Source of the DNA: Limonium bicolor
Lineage: Eukaryota > Streptophyta > Magnoliopsida > Caryophyllales > Plumbaginaceae
Length of the DNA: 64,000 nt
Reading direction: 5' to 3'
Assembly (NCBI GenBank): GCA_023374045.1
Contig: CM041776.1
Span: 143,657,296-143,721,295, forward strand
The notes beneath the pieces are model-generated. The model saw only the letters and a list, made by a program, of their open reading frames with translations, did not search any database and was not told the origin of the DNA. How positions within the stretch are numbered: the first letter of the stretch is position 1; every line of letters begins with the position of its first letter. Of the stretch, positions 43,497 to 56,689 are shown one piece after another. The position numbers and the translations under genes are program-made.

Positions 43497-46400
43497 TATG
43501 GGAATGGAGTAAGTTATTCACTGTGTGGTATTGTTTGTTACACACTTTTATTATTTCAATTAGCTATTTATTTATTCTTTCTGTTTCCTATACATGTTCA
43601 TGGTATACTCCCAAGGGTTCATGTCACCCTACCGAACTAACCTTCGGTTTAAGGGTTGTCGAGCTATGCTCTAGCACCTAGTGTTTGTAGTAATTTCCTT
43701 TAAATTTCAAAACGAGTCTGCTATGCGCAACTAACTGGCGCCTCAAGACTCAAAGTTTTTCCCTCAGGAATGAGTTCATTCTGTAGGTACCTTATAGGTC
43801 CTCTTTTGTTGGTGTGAACTCGAATCCCTAGTGTTTTGGTATTTTAGTACCCACACGTATGGTTCATCCCTTTACTCGATTAGGGGAATCCATTAGTTTA
43901 TCTGGTCTTTCATGTTCTAATTCATACTAACATAACTGGGTTAACAGTTATTCTAATGGTCGTTTGTTGCGCACCATGTACCAGTCGATTAGACGGTTAT
44001 CCGCTATTGCGGTTTGCATGGAGTATCTAATCTCTAGTTTAGAGTATCTCTCATAACGCTCGCTTTCGCCCTTCGTCTGTTGTAAACATACAGTACGACT
44101 GTGGGTTTTAGCTTGGTATTCATTTTCTGTTCAACCTAATTGGTACTAACATACTAACGTTTATGACTTGAGCATGTGGTTATTATTATTTAATGCGACA
44201 TCATCGCGGCGCCCTCAGCGCGTGGTATAATTCTCTCTGTGTCCCCCCTTTTTGGGTAGCATCTAATATCACACAGGTTTCTCTAATATAACTTCCTTAG
44301 ATACCTCAATTCCTCTTTTCATTCATGAGTTCAACTTGCCATTACCATTAAATTGGCCTTAGTTTCCTTGTTTACTAAAATCCCCAAAACTTATGTTTAA
44401 CTCCTCCACTGTGGAGTTGCGACCTTATGTCACTTTATTATCAAGCTATCCTTGATTTTCCTAACCTTGCTAGTTTGACTGAGATCTCTCTCGTCATTAC
44501 ATGGTTTACCTAGTCAGGGTTCCATTCGCTGACTTAGACACAGAGTGGATTACCTCCTGGGTCCTACACTACTCGTTTACATGCATGGGGTACCATACTG
44601 ATACATTACTACTTACCCAACTAACTTAATATAGTCTGTCAGGCCCACAAGCTCCTAGGAGTGTGGTCGTCCCATGTCTCGTTTAGTGCACTCGTAGCGT
44701 TCGTACCCGGTGATTATCGTACTCTTAGTCTCGGTAATTTATGTTTGAGTAACTATGTTGCCAATTCTTAACCTTTAATGTCAGAATGGCCCTAATATTA
44801 GGTTCTATGGGTTCTTGTATTAATGTATCTTTCCTTCAATTTCTCTAAGATAGGTGTTTGCGACTTATCGCCCTACTTCTGATTTCCACACGCTCGTCAT
44901 CTGGTATCTGTGAGTGGGGATCAGTAACTACTTATTATCTCTCCCGTTCACTCTTAGGCTGTCAACGCCTTCAGATATGAGTTTCCAGTATTCGAATTCC
45001 ACCCAATCTATTGGGTTACACCTTATGGTGTTTCCGGACTCCATGATAAAGGTTGACACTTCATGTTTCCCCTGTCTTATGGTCGTCCCGTTAGTCTGAT
45101 ATTAATCAGTACTTGTGATTCATCACCCTTTTTCCCCTAGTTTTGGGTCACTTTGGTGGTACTAAGGTATCCCTCCGTAGGCCTATGCCATACGGTATTC
45201 AGACTCAATACTTATTCTGATAGTTAAATGACTGTTAATCTTGTTATTTAATTTATTCCTAGTTGGTTCTAATACTTTCTCTGAGGTTACAATTGGATAC
45301 CCACAATTTAGTGGTTTCCGCTAATCATTCCTCTTCATTGTGTAGTTCTTACTCTTATTCAACTCATATCTCCTCCATCCTCTTTGAGGTAACGGTATCT
45401 CCCGTCATCGAACAATTTTCACTTTTTTTTTGTTATATCCACTGCCCTCCATACGGGAGTCTAGCAGTATAACGGATCAACAACACCTCCGGTGTGTGTA
45501 GTGCGGGCATAACCTCGGCCCTTTTTATTGCACGATCACCTCTGCCTTATAATTATTTTTGAAAAGTTCTGACTCGTATAACTCACCTCTTGCCCTCTGG
45601 CAATATTCAGTGGTAATGGTTTAACCACGAGTGTCGTGCACCTTCTAAACATGGTCACGCTGGTCCTAAAGACCCGTCACTCCCCACCGGTAATGATTGA
45701 CGTTTCATGTCCATACCGGCACTGGGGTTAGGCTTGTAGGCATTAATTATTGTTATTCTCATTTATTCTCCTTTTAATTTTCTACGGAATGGTGTATTAT
45801 TTTCAGGTTTAATGGTCAGACCGGCTAGGTCTTCCCGAGGTTTAATCGACCTCCAACCCGAGGGTTTCGTACCTCTGCCCTTCAGAAGGCTATGTCTTAC
45901 TTTATTGCATTACGGACTCACATAAAATTTAGTGTTTATTGGTAACCACTTGGACCACTCGGTCCTTTAGAAATAGTTTACTGTCGCTGCACTTGCTGTA
46001 GCAAGTGCGTAAGGTAGGTTGAAATTTGGTACTTTGGTTAGTGTGGCACTTGCAATGGCAAGTGCGCCATGCAGCCTGCACCACCGGTACGGTGTGTCAG
46101 TGCAGTGCTATTCCCTAGTCGGGTTCCTGTTCATGTCAGAAGTTCTTATTCAAATTTATACAGTCTCACTCCCGCACTCGTTCCCACAAGCTTGTCATGG
46201 TAGTAAGGTCTTACTTTCCTCACGAGGCGTTGCATGATAGCAATTTAACGAGTTCTTGTTCCTACAGTTCTTAAGATTTCTCCTCATGCACGTCGGGCCA
46301 TCTTGAACCTTCAGTGTTGCATGGTTTTAGAGTTACCCGGTTTGGATGAGACTTAAAAAGGTAATTCCTTCCATCTGTCACATATCTTTTAAACTAATCA

Positions 46401-47064
46401 TTACTCGTCGTTTCCACTCCTTTTCCCCCAAGCGCACTGACCCGTGCTTTCTTGGATATAGGACAGGGTTGTTTTGCTTATAGCAAGCGAACCCCATTAG
46501 TCCTATGGAAATTATCTCCTCAACCTTGTTTTAATATTCATTTAATACTCATATGGTAGGCATTATGCCACAGCTCATCATAACTTAAAGTCTTATTCTC
46601 TATATTTAACATAATTCTCATAGCATCCACATCGAGTCTTTCCGATCAGGAGAGTTATCTCCGTGGTGTTTCTCATTTCATTGTCTCACTAGATAGTACC
46701 CAGGGTACGGGCTGCGGCGGGTGGGGTACCATTGCAAATTCCCCGGGATGTTCTCCCATCAAGTGCGAGCGGTTCATACCGTCCTCGCATTACTTGGGGT
46801 TGCTGAACCTTCACCACCATCCGCTGCCCCGTGTTCTTCCTTAGTACTGTTACCCAGACCTCTTCCTGACATAAGTCAAGAGGACGGGTTAAACCTCAAC
46901 TCGGTCTAATACCGCAGTCTCGGTCTTTTAATATTGAAGTGCCTCTACGGCTATGGTGTGCAAGTCTTAATCATTGCATCAACCCCGCAAAGTCACGTAT
47001 CCTCACAACGTTTCCCATATCCCCATAACCTATGCTCACTGTATAAATCCTACTATCTCTTGTC
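43497..47064 (-). other. LARD-C interior, 5' part
   Basis: 3.6 kb with no ORF longer than about 70 codons and no recognisable gag or pol motif on either strand. It contains a short repeat GCACTTGC...GCAAGTGCG near 45985-46070. The lack of even decayed domains supports a non-autonomous element. Confidence 0.7.
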
Positions 47065-47092
47065 ATCAGAGCGGTACTCCGCTCTGATACCA
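47065..47092 (-). other. Primer binding site within a perfect palindrome, LARD-C
   Basis: The minus-strand PBS TGGTATCAGAGC (47081-47092) overlaps ATCAGAGCGG-tact-CCGCTCTGAT (47065-47088), 10 of 10 base pairs. Same layout as Gyp-B although the sequence around it differs. Confidence 0.85.
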
Positions 47093-47096
47093 CTTT

Positions 47097-50000
47097 TGTA
47101 ACACCCCTACTCTGATCGGCTCCTAATCATCTTACTTAACAATATAATCGCAGCGGTAATCTCAACAACTCAACTACTGGTGTCACCGTTCTCACTCGCC
47201 CATACGAGTAATAACGTGCTTCCTGATATATTCTTACATACGAAACATTTTCTCGCAGTGACAACAAGAGATAGATCTAAACTTCCCAAACCAAAATGTA
47301 ATACATTCACAGTGAGCTTTCTAAGTATCCAAAACCTATACACGTTTCTAGGTTCGTATCAAAATGCAACAGTGCATGTTCGAATAACTGTAATCATACT
47401 ACCCAGCGCGTCACTCTCTTTGCCGACACCGGAAGTTGCATACCTGCAAAAATGGTAGTTTGTGGTATGGAATCAGCCCCTGCTGAGTATGTTATTACCT
47501 GACTGTCATGCACCCTCGGACCATTCAGTTATTTGGTCGAGAGCATGCAAACCATTTTCATGCAAATAGTTTAATATTAAAACTGTAAAGCAACATTATA
47601 TTTTGCAGTAAACTCAAATAACAAAATAAGCCCCCGGCTCCACACATCGCATCGTAATAGACCACTGAAAGCGTTATAACGCTTATATGAGTACGTAGAC
47701 TCCACTCCAACAACCCTGAAAGTTCATAGTTGAGTACGTCGACCCGTTCGACGAACAATCCACAAAATCCACACACGAGCACAGTGACTCGACTCATCCA
47801 GTTCACACACAATATAAGTACAGTTTATTTAATTAATCCAATTCACAACACACACTTATGAGTACAATGACTTATTCAATCAACACCACCAACATACCAC
47901 ACTAAACCACACAACATAACCCTGAACACAAGGCGAAACAACGAGAATTATAAACGAGTATGAACTCGTCTTTGGCATGCACGCCCACATAATGTTCGCC
48001 TAATGTACGAGTTATTATAATCGTTCGTAATTGTTCGGTCATGTCTAATGACAACGTCTCATTAGAACGACGTGTCTCTAAGTTACCCATCTCTTTGGCG
48101 GGTCACCCACGCAGTAGCCACTCCAGCGGTAGAGTCTCCGTCCTACGAACAATCTGTAGTTCGTTGGAAATTTATCCTGATACTTACGGTTACCACACGG
48201 TATCCTAGTATCGTTAATGGATCACATTTCACAGCAAGAGCCACATCCTCTTGATAACTTATCTATACCATCGCATCGTTTATTACTTCCTTTAACACAA
48301 TAGACTAAGGTCGTTAGTCCAATCCTGAGTATGTCGACTCGGGATCCAGTGTTAGATACGAGAGCGGCGTTAAAGAGGCCAATGCTCCGTATATAAGTCT
48401 CAGATATATATATCTTATTATCCTGATGCTACAACGTTTACTTACGTTCCTTATGTTACACATACAAGATAGCATCACTGCCGCTAGTTCGTTTTATAAT
48501 ATGTTCATATATACGAACGGTACTGTTATCGCATGACAGTAATAGTAAAGCAGCATTAATACACAACTCAAGCATATTAATTCACACAAGCAGACATTCA
48601 ATCTTATCACAGATTTTCACACAATGTCCGAACTGAGGGAATCCTCAGAGACAATCAAGCCACATAAATAACATACCGTTCACCCTGGTGTATTACGGTG
48701 GAGTATGAATCAGCAAGATCCTATGCTCCGTGTGTCGTCTCTAACAGTCTATACAATACATAACGCTACTGATTAGCATACTGTATAACACAAAAATTCT
48801 ACGGTACCCCGTACCGTCACTAATAACTCCCGGTTAACCCCCCGTTATTAACTGTCAATGTTGGTCGGGCTTTCGGTTTAACTCGAGATTGGAAAAGTGT
48901 ACATTACATGCGTAGTCTTATCTCGTATATTAACATACTTATTGTTGGACTTTGTTATCGCATGTAACTTAAACGTATATTTGTAGATCGTATAGTTTGT
49001 TTCTTTATTGCATGTATGATTCTTGTCATGCACTATACATCTCACCTTAGTATTTATTTTTCTAAGGTTAGTTTTTCCAAGTGTAATGTTGTATAATTCA
49101 TATGTACAAATACTTTGAATTATATAAATCCTTATTATTTCATGTACACTCTTAACATTAGAATTCCATATCCAATGTTTATAATTCTTTTCCCTTCATC
49201 TCATATCATTTTAATTGTGGTAACACATAGTTATTGAACTATATTATATTTTCCACAATATGACATATATTTATTTATGTATATGCATTATAGGGCTATT
49301 TATTATATGGTAAGTCATTATAATATATATTCATTCTTTTTGATGAATACCTCTTATATATAAATGTTATAGCTCTTATAACATAAAAACCATATTATAA
49401 ACTTCATTCCAAAAGTAATATTTCCGAACAGCACCTATAATTCCCAAATATTTACAAAATCCACCACATAATTTATATAATGTTATATTATAGTTGTAAA
49501 ACATATATTATGACATTTAAGTCATTAAAACAATTATAACCTATAGTTATATTTTTATAAAATCCAAACAGCACTTAAACTCTCAGTTTTTAATTAATTC
49601 CCACCAACTTCCATAACTTACAAATCAATCCCAAAATATATTCCATTGTTACACTTATAATGTATACCTTATTTATAATCCTTAAACCTTAATATAATTA
49701 TAACCCATAGTTATAATTTCTCCAAAATGCCGAGCAGACCCCATGGTCTATTTAAATTTAATTTCCACCACTAACTTTCTATATTCACCAATTTACCCCA
49801 TTTTTAAACATATAGTTTCTAATATCACCAAAACTATATATTATACATATATCTTCATAAAACCTTATATATAATCCCAAAAATTACGAAACCATACCAA
49901 AAGGTTATAAATATCATTATTAACCTTACTTCCTCTAAATCTCGGTTTTACCACATATGTTACCATGTGTAACAATGTTATGAAATATCTTATAATATAC

Positions 50001-52141
50001 CTAGATAATTCATATAAACTCCAAATTTACCCAAATCAACTTCTAAAAATCCCTAATAATCTAAGGTTTGTACTAAGCTCCATTTAGTACCCCTAGTTTT
50101 CGGAAATCACAATACCACCCCAAGACTTATAAATCTTTTACAATTTAATTACTATCTTAATATAAGGTAGTATTTTAATTCCTTAAATTCTCCAAACTTG
50201 GTCAAGGTCTCCTACATAGTCAACTTTGACTACTAATACCAATTGGGACCCAAACTTTCGGTAATTACCAACAACATCCCATACTTTTCTATTTTACAAT
50301 TTTTACCCAAAACTTTATAAAATGTTATACTTCTTATTAAATTCATTTAAAAACCCTAAACTGCTCTTAATTTACCCACGGCTTTCTAATTCCTTAATAA
50401 TTACGAATTGGCCCCAACTTTAATTATAAGCATAAATAAGCTTATAAACTTAAATTAAAATGGCCTAATGACATGGCCTTATTACAACCTTGAACTTGCA
50501 AAATAAATTACACAATAAATGTCTCAAAATATCACATATATATTCGGCCTCACTTAGGTTTAATTATTTTTCCACATAATGTCATAATTTGACCATTATG
50601 TTAATTAAATCCCTTAAATGACTAGCTTAATTTATCTTAGCCATTTTTTTTCCATTTTTAGGTCAATATGACCTATATATATACATTCACTCTCGGCCAT
50701 ATATATATATACTTAAAAATTACAAAAATCATAAGTTTAAGGTGTTTATACCTTGATTTATCCTTGTATAGGCTCGGTCACTTGTAGGAAAATTCACCAC
50801 TTGATTTAGACATGTTTAATACACAAAAACAAGATATGGTTACACTCCAAGCTTGAGCTTAACAATAAGGAATAATTAATGTAAGATTTAAGGCAAAAAT
50901 CACCTTAAAAATGCAAGGGAAGTTCTAGGTATTTTCGACCTGAACCAAACACACCACAAGGTGTTAGATCCACCATATTGACATAGGAAATAGTTAGATC
51001 TCGAAATACTACCTTGTTATTAGGTTTTACCTTGGAAAAATGCCTTAAAAGAGAGTATTTCTCTTGGATCTCGGTCACCCTTGCTCCAAATGGCTAACCA
51101 ACAGATTCCACATGACAAGGAGAAGAAGATGAGGCTATGACCAAAGTTTCACAGCCAAACTCGAAGGGAATCAAAAGTTATGAGCTTAAAGCACATTTTT
51201 ACCTTAAAATGTAGATTTGAACAACCTTGGTCCCTCTACTGGTCTCAACCGAGTTTAGCTCTTGTTCTAACCTTAGAAAACTGAGAATAAGCCATAGGAA
51301 TTGATGAGCCACGAAATTTAGGTGTTGGTGGTGAAGAGATGAAGAAAAAGAGCTAAAAATGACATTAAAACACTTACATTAGGAGCTTAGGAGTTAGGCT
51401 TGCCTTCCATGCTCAAGAACACACTTGGAGAGCTTGAGAGGAAGGGAGAACTCGGCTGGGATGGTGAAGATAGGACAAGGAAGGAAGGAGGAAGGAGGGA
51501 ATGATTGGTAATAATGAAAAAGTAACTTAATTTTGAAAAAGTCATGTATTAGGTAGCATTATTTGTCAATCAATGACTTATGCTCCCTCCTCTCTTATTG
51601 CAGCCGGCCTCCATGGTCCAAATGAGTCAATTAATTGACCATTGACCATGCTTGGTCAATGTTGACTCATGCGGGCCCCACTTTAGGGTTTTATTAATAT
51701 TTTAATATTAAATTTGTAAAAATTCGTAAATTTCTGGAATTAAATTCCTAATATGATATAATATGATAAAATATCATATTTAAGGATAATTATAATTTTT
51801 GAAGCCCATTAAAAATCAATTTAAAGGCAATCTCACAAAAACGTGCTTTAAGGAGTTTAGCGCACATTTTTGTGTCACAGGATGTTCCTGAGCTTAGTTC
51901 TCTTTGAGAATGGTTTTATTGTGTTCCTTGTCATTATAATACTTAGGAATCCACTTTGGATCCTGCTTGGGTCATACAACCTTCATGGTGTCTTAAAGCA
52001 CATTTTTGGCTTTACCGATCTTAAGGCGTGTTTTGCCTTGTTGAGCTCTTTTAAATTGTTCCCCAATAATATTTAGATGTTTAATAATCATCTTAGATCA
52101 TTAATAGATCATTTAATTATATTTTAAAGGTTAGGGGTATT
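47097..52141 (-). mobile_element. 5' LTR of LARD-C
   Basis: About 5045 bp, the partner of 8158-13166. The terminal GGGGTATTTCA is cut to GGGGTATT at the right junction, where Gyp-A LTR sequence (CCTCAAGAGC) follows. No supported gene. Confidence 0.85.
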
Positions 52142-53338
52142 CCTCAAGAGCAACATTTTCTCTTTTCAAAATCCGGAAAAGAGCACTTTCGATTTTATGG
52201 GTATATCCCACTTGGAGCTTCAACACCACCATTAGAAGGCCCTCCTTCTCCTTGTTCTATTAAGGTAAAAACATCTTCAAAAACTCCATCTTTTCTAGCC
52301 TCAAAGGCAAAACGAAATTCATGAACTAAACCCTTGTTCTTCCTCTTGTTCTAGCCGATTTTGGCTTGTTGGTGGAGTTGGAAATATTGTTCTTGAGCCA
52401 CTCCAAGCTCCATTTGCACCCTTGAAAGGTACTATAAATTCTAAACCCTAGAATGTGCATTAGAACTCAAATAATGTTTAAGGTTAGTTTTAGCATTGAA
52501 TGTGTGTATGTATGGGTGATAATATTAGATTGGTTGAGAGACTAAAACCGGTAGAGAGAGAGAAGGAAGGAAGAAGAAGAGAAAGAAAATATAGAAGGAA
52601 AACAAGGTAAGAATGCTCATTGTGTAGCCTTGTATGTATTTGTATATGTAACAGATTTTAGAAATGAAAATGTGTATCGTAAAATGGTATTTTGTAGTAG
52701 AGTAACGTATAAGAGAATATAAGTATTTGAAACCCTTATAAGACATTGTAAAAACTGTTACAAACAGATTGGGAATTGAATGTGGTGTGCAGAATTTTTA
52801 GTAGTGTTTAGTGTTTGGGAATTGTGTAAGAAAGTTTGTATATTGATGTCTATTGATACAGGTGAAATAGGTGTTGATTTGTGAACTAGAATGTGTGGTG
52901 AGAGTGTAAAAATATAGGGGAGATTATGGCAAAATTTATCTAGAATTAGAACACTTAGTGAATTTTAAACTAGGTGAATGAGGTAGGTTGTAACAGATTT
53001 TGTTAGAGAAAGATAGGGTATATTAGGAGAGATAGCTAATGTAGTTGTAATGTATTAGAGGTGTTAGAAATGACATTAGAAGAGGGAGTTGTAGATGGAG
53101 AGTGTTAGTGTTAAAATCTGTAGCATAATGCAACTAGAGAAGAAGCTAGGTGAGTGTTGTAAGAAACTTGGAAAATATGTGAGTGAATGAGTATAGAAAG
53201 GTGTAAAGAGTTAATGAGTGAATTAAGGTGTATTAGGAGGTTTAATTAGTGTTAAAACATGTGGGGTTAAGTGTAGGAACAATGGGGAAAAATGGGTAAG
53301 AAGAGGGACTGAAAACAGAAATTAAAATGCAAATACTG

Positions 53339-53806
53339 GGGCGGACCGACCTTGGGACCGAACTTGCAAGGTCGGTCGAGCCCAGATTTACAAAGACGGG
53401 AAAGCTTCTGGAATTGACCGGACTTGCGACCGGACTTGCAAGTTCGGTCGGACTAGAAAATTCTCCCGTCTGTAACCTACTGGAATGGACCGACCTTGCG
53501 ACCGGACTTGCAAGGTCGGTCGACTCAAAAATTTTCCGTCGGGTAAGCTACTGGAATGGACCGACCTTGCGACCGGACTTGCAAGGTCGGTCGGGCTAAA
53601 ATTCGCCTGTAGCGAAACTTACTGGAATGGACCGACCTTGGGACCGGACATGCAAGGTCGGTCGACTCCAGAATTTCGAAACCAAAACTTACTGGAATGG
53701 ACCGACCTTGCGACCGGACTTGCAAGGTCGGTCGGCCAGAAGAATTTCGGTAATGTGAGCTACTGGAATGGACCGGACTTGCAAGGTCGGTCGCAAGTCC
53801 GGTCCG
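53339..53806 (+). repeat. Tandem hairpin repeat, about seven units
   Basis: A unit of about 70 bases with the core GGAATGGACCGACCTTG...CAAGGTCGGTCG. Each core is an 11-bp perfect inverted repeat, GACCGACCTTG/CAAGGTCGGTC, around a 12-base loop with CGACCGGACTTG. Spacers vary while the stems are kept. Confidence 0.88.
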
Positions 53807-53819
53807 GTCAAAAAAAAAA

Positions 53820-53847
53820 TAATATTATTTAAATTAATATATAATAT

Positions 53848-53893
<46 letters not shown>

Positions 53894-53918
53894 CATATAT
53901 ATATATATATATATGTGC
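53820..53918 (+). repeat. AT-rich microsatellite (TA)n
   Basis: Long runs of TA with a few interruptions directly after the hairpin array. Confidence 0.9.
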
Positions 53919-55431
53919 ATGTATGAAAGCATGCCAAAGTAAGTAAGAAAGTGAACTTAAGTAATGAAAAATAAGTAAGTAAAGTGTAGTGTAAGAAGTG
54001 TAAGGACATAGTAAGTAGGAATTAAGTTGATGATAGGTAAATTAATCATTCAATTGTATATATAATAGGACTTGATTTGTGACACCGAAGGACGTTTGGA
54101 AACACGTGCAACGGTGAACGGTATGGATTCCTCATGCCCCGTATGCTATCTTGGTTACTCTGATTTGTGTGTTGTGTGCTAATTGATCACCAAATAAGAT
54201 AAATGCACGAATCGGAGTTAATATGCATACTTGTGAATATGTAGTGTTGTATGTTGTGAATATTCTCTTAAATTTCAGTTTGTATAATTCATGAAATGTA
54301 TGGATGAATATGAATGCTTGTATGAATGTTGTACTGTACCGTGACCGTTTATTATTGTGTTTGGACTTCTAGCTTATTCCTAACAAGCTAACCACTCTAA
54401 CTTAAATTGATAATTAAATTGGAATGAGTAGAAGTCCGATATAGTTTCGGCCACGCGTGAGGATGCGGAGTCACGAGAGGTTGGCTCTAATTCCTGACTC
54501 TTAAACTGGCCCGCGGCCCAAATCCCTTAAGTGGGTAGCATCCCGGATTGGTGAGTCAAGTAAATCCCAGGGCCGGAGGTCCCGACGACTTAACTTGAGT
54601 ATAAGTAAGTAAGTAAGAATGAGTAAGTAAAGTAAATGAAAGTAAGTAATTGTAAGTAAGAAAAAGTAAGTAATGAGTAAAAGAGTAAAAGCATTCCGAT
54701 TAACCCGGATGCATAATTTGGCTAACCTTGTGAAGGTAAGTAAGTTGTGTGCTACTGTATCGTTGCCTTGAATTATGTAATGAATCGTATGAGCATGTAT
54801 GTTGTATGAAAAGCATGTATGTATGAAATAAATGAACAGCATGTTTAGTGGACGTCAAATAGTCGGCGTGCCCTAGCTAGCACGCGGTATATGCGGAGTT
54901 TATACGCAGCGTTTGCTGAGCCCCTTGGGGCACCATTTTTACTACACGCAGGTACCCGTGAAGGATGAAGACTAGGAGAGTTGAAGTTTAATTTTCCTGT
55001 CTTTCTTTTGGTTTGTAAACAATGAAATTATGATGGGTGTACTAAGTAGTACATGGCTACAGTTTTTGAATAGCCGGTGTACCATGGGGTACACCTTTTT
55101 GGATTTTGATAGAATAGGAATTGGTATAGATGAGTAGTTGGTAAACTCATTCTTTTGGGAAGATTGGTGAAGGATGTAATTCGATACTTAAATACTCGGT
55201 GATCCAATGATGTAAGTATTTGGTATATGGTATTTGGCAAGCAATTTTAGTAGCTCGGTATATTATGTTCATCAGACCGTGACTGTAAGTAAGGTAAGCC
55301 TAGCTAGCCGTATGGGCGGTTAGCGGCGTTGTACCACCCGCCGTAGTAAGTAGTAATATTTCCGCTGCGAACTCGTAAGATTAACGGGACGATTAGACGG
55401 TAAGTATAGGATTAGCGGTTGGGGTGTTACA

Positions 55432-55556
55432 CTGACCTTTATTTTGGAAAGTCTTCCGCTGTAATATATACATAACATCATTATGGGCACTAGCATCCTT
55501 TTATTTATCCAGAGTTATGAGTAGTAATTCGGAGTTGGCGAAGTCGGGGTGTTACA
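55432..55556 (+). mobile_element. Terminal fragment of another LTR (target of Gyp-A)
   Basis: Ends AAGTCGGGGTGTTACA at 55556, a second LTR terminus 125 bases after the Gyp-A end. Gyp-A therefore probably inserted close to the end of an older LTR. Its predicted target duplication on this side is CTGAC (55432-55436). The other side is outside the window. Confidence 0.55.
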
Positions 55557-56043
55557 GTTTGAGTTGTGGATTTCACTTTGTGATTCCAGTGGGGTGTTGA
55601 GATTTAACCGGTTCACGAGGTACGAATGTGATGGTAATCCAAGGGCAGGTAAACTCTTCTGTGTGATATACTCTTATTGCATGCTTATGCTTGTGTGATG
55701 ATGTTGGGTGCTTACTTGTTATGCAAAGAGTTTTAAAGAAAGAATGAATTTTACAGGGTGTGATATTTGTTACTCAGCTTTGCTGACGTTTTCTGGTTTG
55801 TGCCTATGGCCCCTTCGTGTGATTGCTTGCTGGCCACAGATTTGTGTTTATGGTTGCAGGTGAAGTTGATTCTTTGTGTGATATTGCTCTTGAGCTTGGG
55901 ACAAGGGAACGCGCCGACATAGCTAGGGATTTCATTTATTTGTAAGTGGCAAACTCCTTGGAGCATGTTCCGGGAGTTAGGATGTAGGTGGATTAGCCTT
56001 AGCATCCACACTAGTTGGTGTGGGTGTGGCGGTAGCACTCCGC
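55557..56043 (+). mobile_element. LTR-like remnant
   Basis: No gene. A TCAGC-ttt-GCTGA mini-hairpin (55774-55786), like those near the ends of the gypsy LTRs here, suggests a fragment of another LTR. It is cut at about 56043, where the Tat-F interior begins. Confidence 0.4.
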
Positions 56044-56689
56044 CCCGAGCACCTCTCTGGATCAATCCATACCCGGTTTGACTTGAACATCTACTGAGGA
56101 CATGTTGAATTTGTGTGGGCTTAGTTTGCTTGTATGATTGGCCCACTACCCAGCCTAGAGATTGATAGGAACTTTTCCCTACGTCAGCCTAGCCCCACCC
56201 GAATTGGCAGCTTTATTTGTTTACGACCCAAAGGCCCTGTCTGGTTTGATATGTAAGTCATCTGGGCTTCGGCCTAAAAGTTTAGACTTATGTGATTTCT
56301 CTTTCAGCCTAGTTTGAATTATCAATTTAGTTCCAGGCCCATGAAAAACAAATCTACCTAAAGCAGTCCATAAGAAATGAAAATCAATCAGGCTTTTCCA
56401 TTTCGGCCCAAGGTCTATTCTAGTCTAGGTAAACTTTTTGTTCGGGCCCAGGCCCAAAGTCCTAGATCTAGGTGTCATACCTTTTAGGCCCACTCAAAAC
56501 CATTTGTTTAGGTTTCAACCCATTCGAATTCAAGATAGTTTTTCGTAACTCATTCATCAAACAAATCTTAGACTTCAAAGTTTCTCTCTTGGCCCAGCGG
56601 CCCATTCACAGTTCATGTGGCTTCCTTCAGCCTGTATGTATCACTACCAGATTAAGGGCTTTCAGGCCCACACATCCATTCTAGTCAAG

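Larger units (their letters stand above)
8158..52141 (-). mobile_element. LARD-C: non-coding LTR retrotransposon containing nested insertions
   Basis: Two LTRs in direct orientation, about 5.0 kb each (8158-13166 and 47097-52141), read on the minus strand from TGAAATACCCCTAACC to GGGTGTTACA. Next to the right-hand (5') LTR is a primer binding site TGGTATCAGAGC (47081-47092, minus). Next to the left (3') LTR is a polypurine tract (minus-strand AAGGGGGGTAGAC, 13167-13179). After removing Gyp-B and Solo-D, the interior is about 5.5 kb and has no recognisable gag or pol. This fits a large retrotransposon derivative dependent on proteins of a related element. The left flank ends in GTCTT. The right junction lacks both that duplication and the last bases of the LTR. 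Confidence 0.8.
52142..55431 (+). mobile_element. 3' LTR of Gyp-A, second part
   Basis: Continues the LTR broken at 8157. It has no LTR start of its own, runs in plus orientation and ends GGTTGGGGTGTTACA at 55431. It holds the hairpin repeat cluster (53339-53806), an AT microsatellite and a CAGC-gttt-GCTG mini-hairpin (54906-54917). Assignment to Gyp-A rests on orientation, combined length (about 3.97 kb, like the Gyp-B LTR) and the nesting logic. The 5' LTR that would prove it is outside the window. Confidence 0.7.

Noticed and set aside
53689..54009. 106-codon minus frame with IYIYIY
   Set aside because: (TA)n microsatellite translation.
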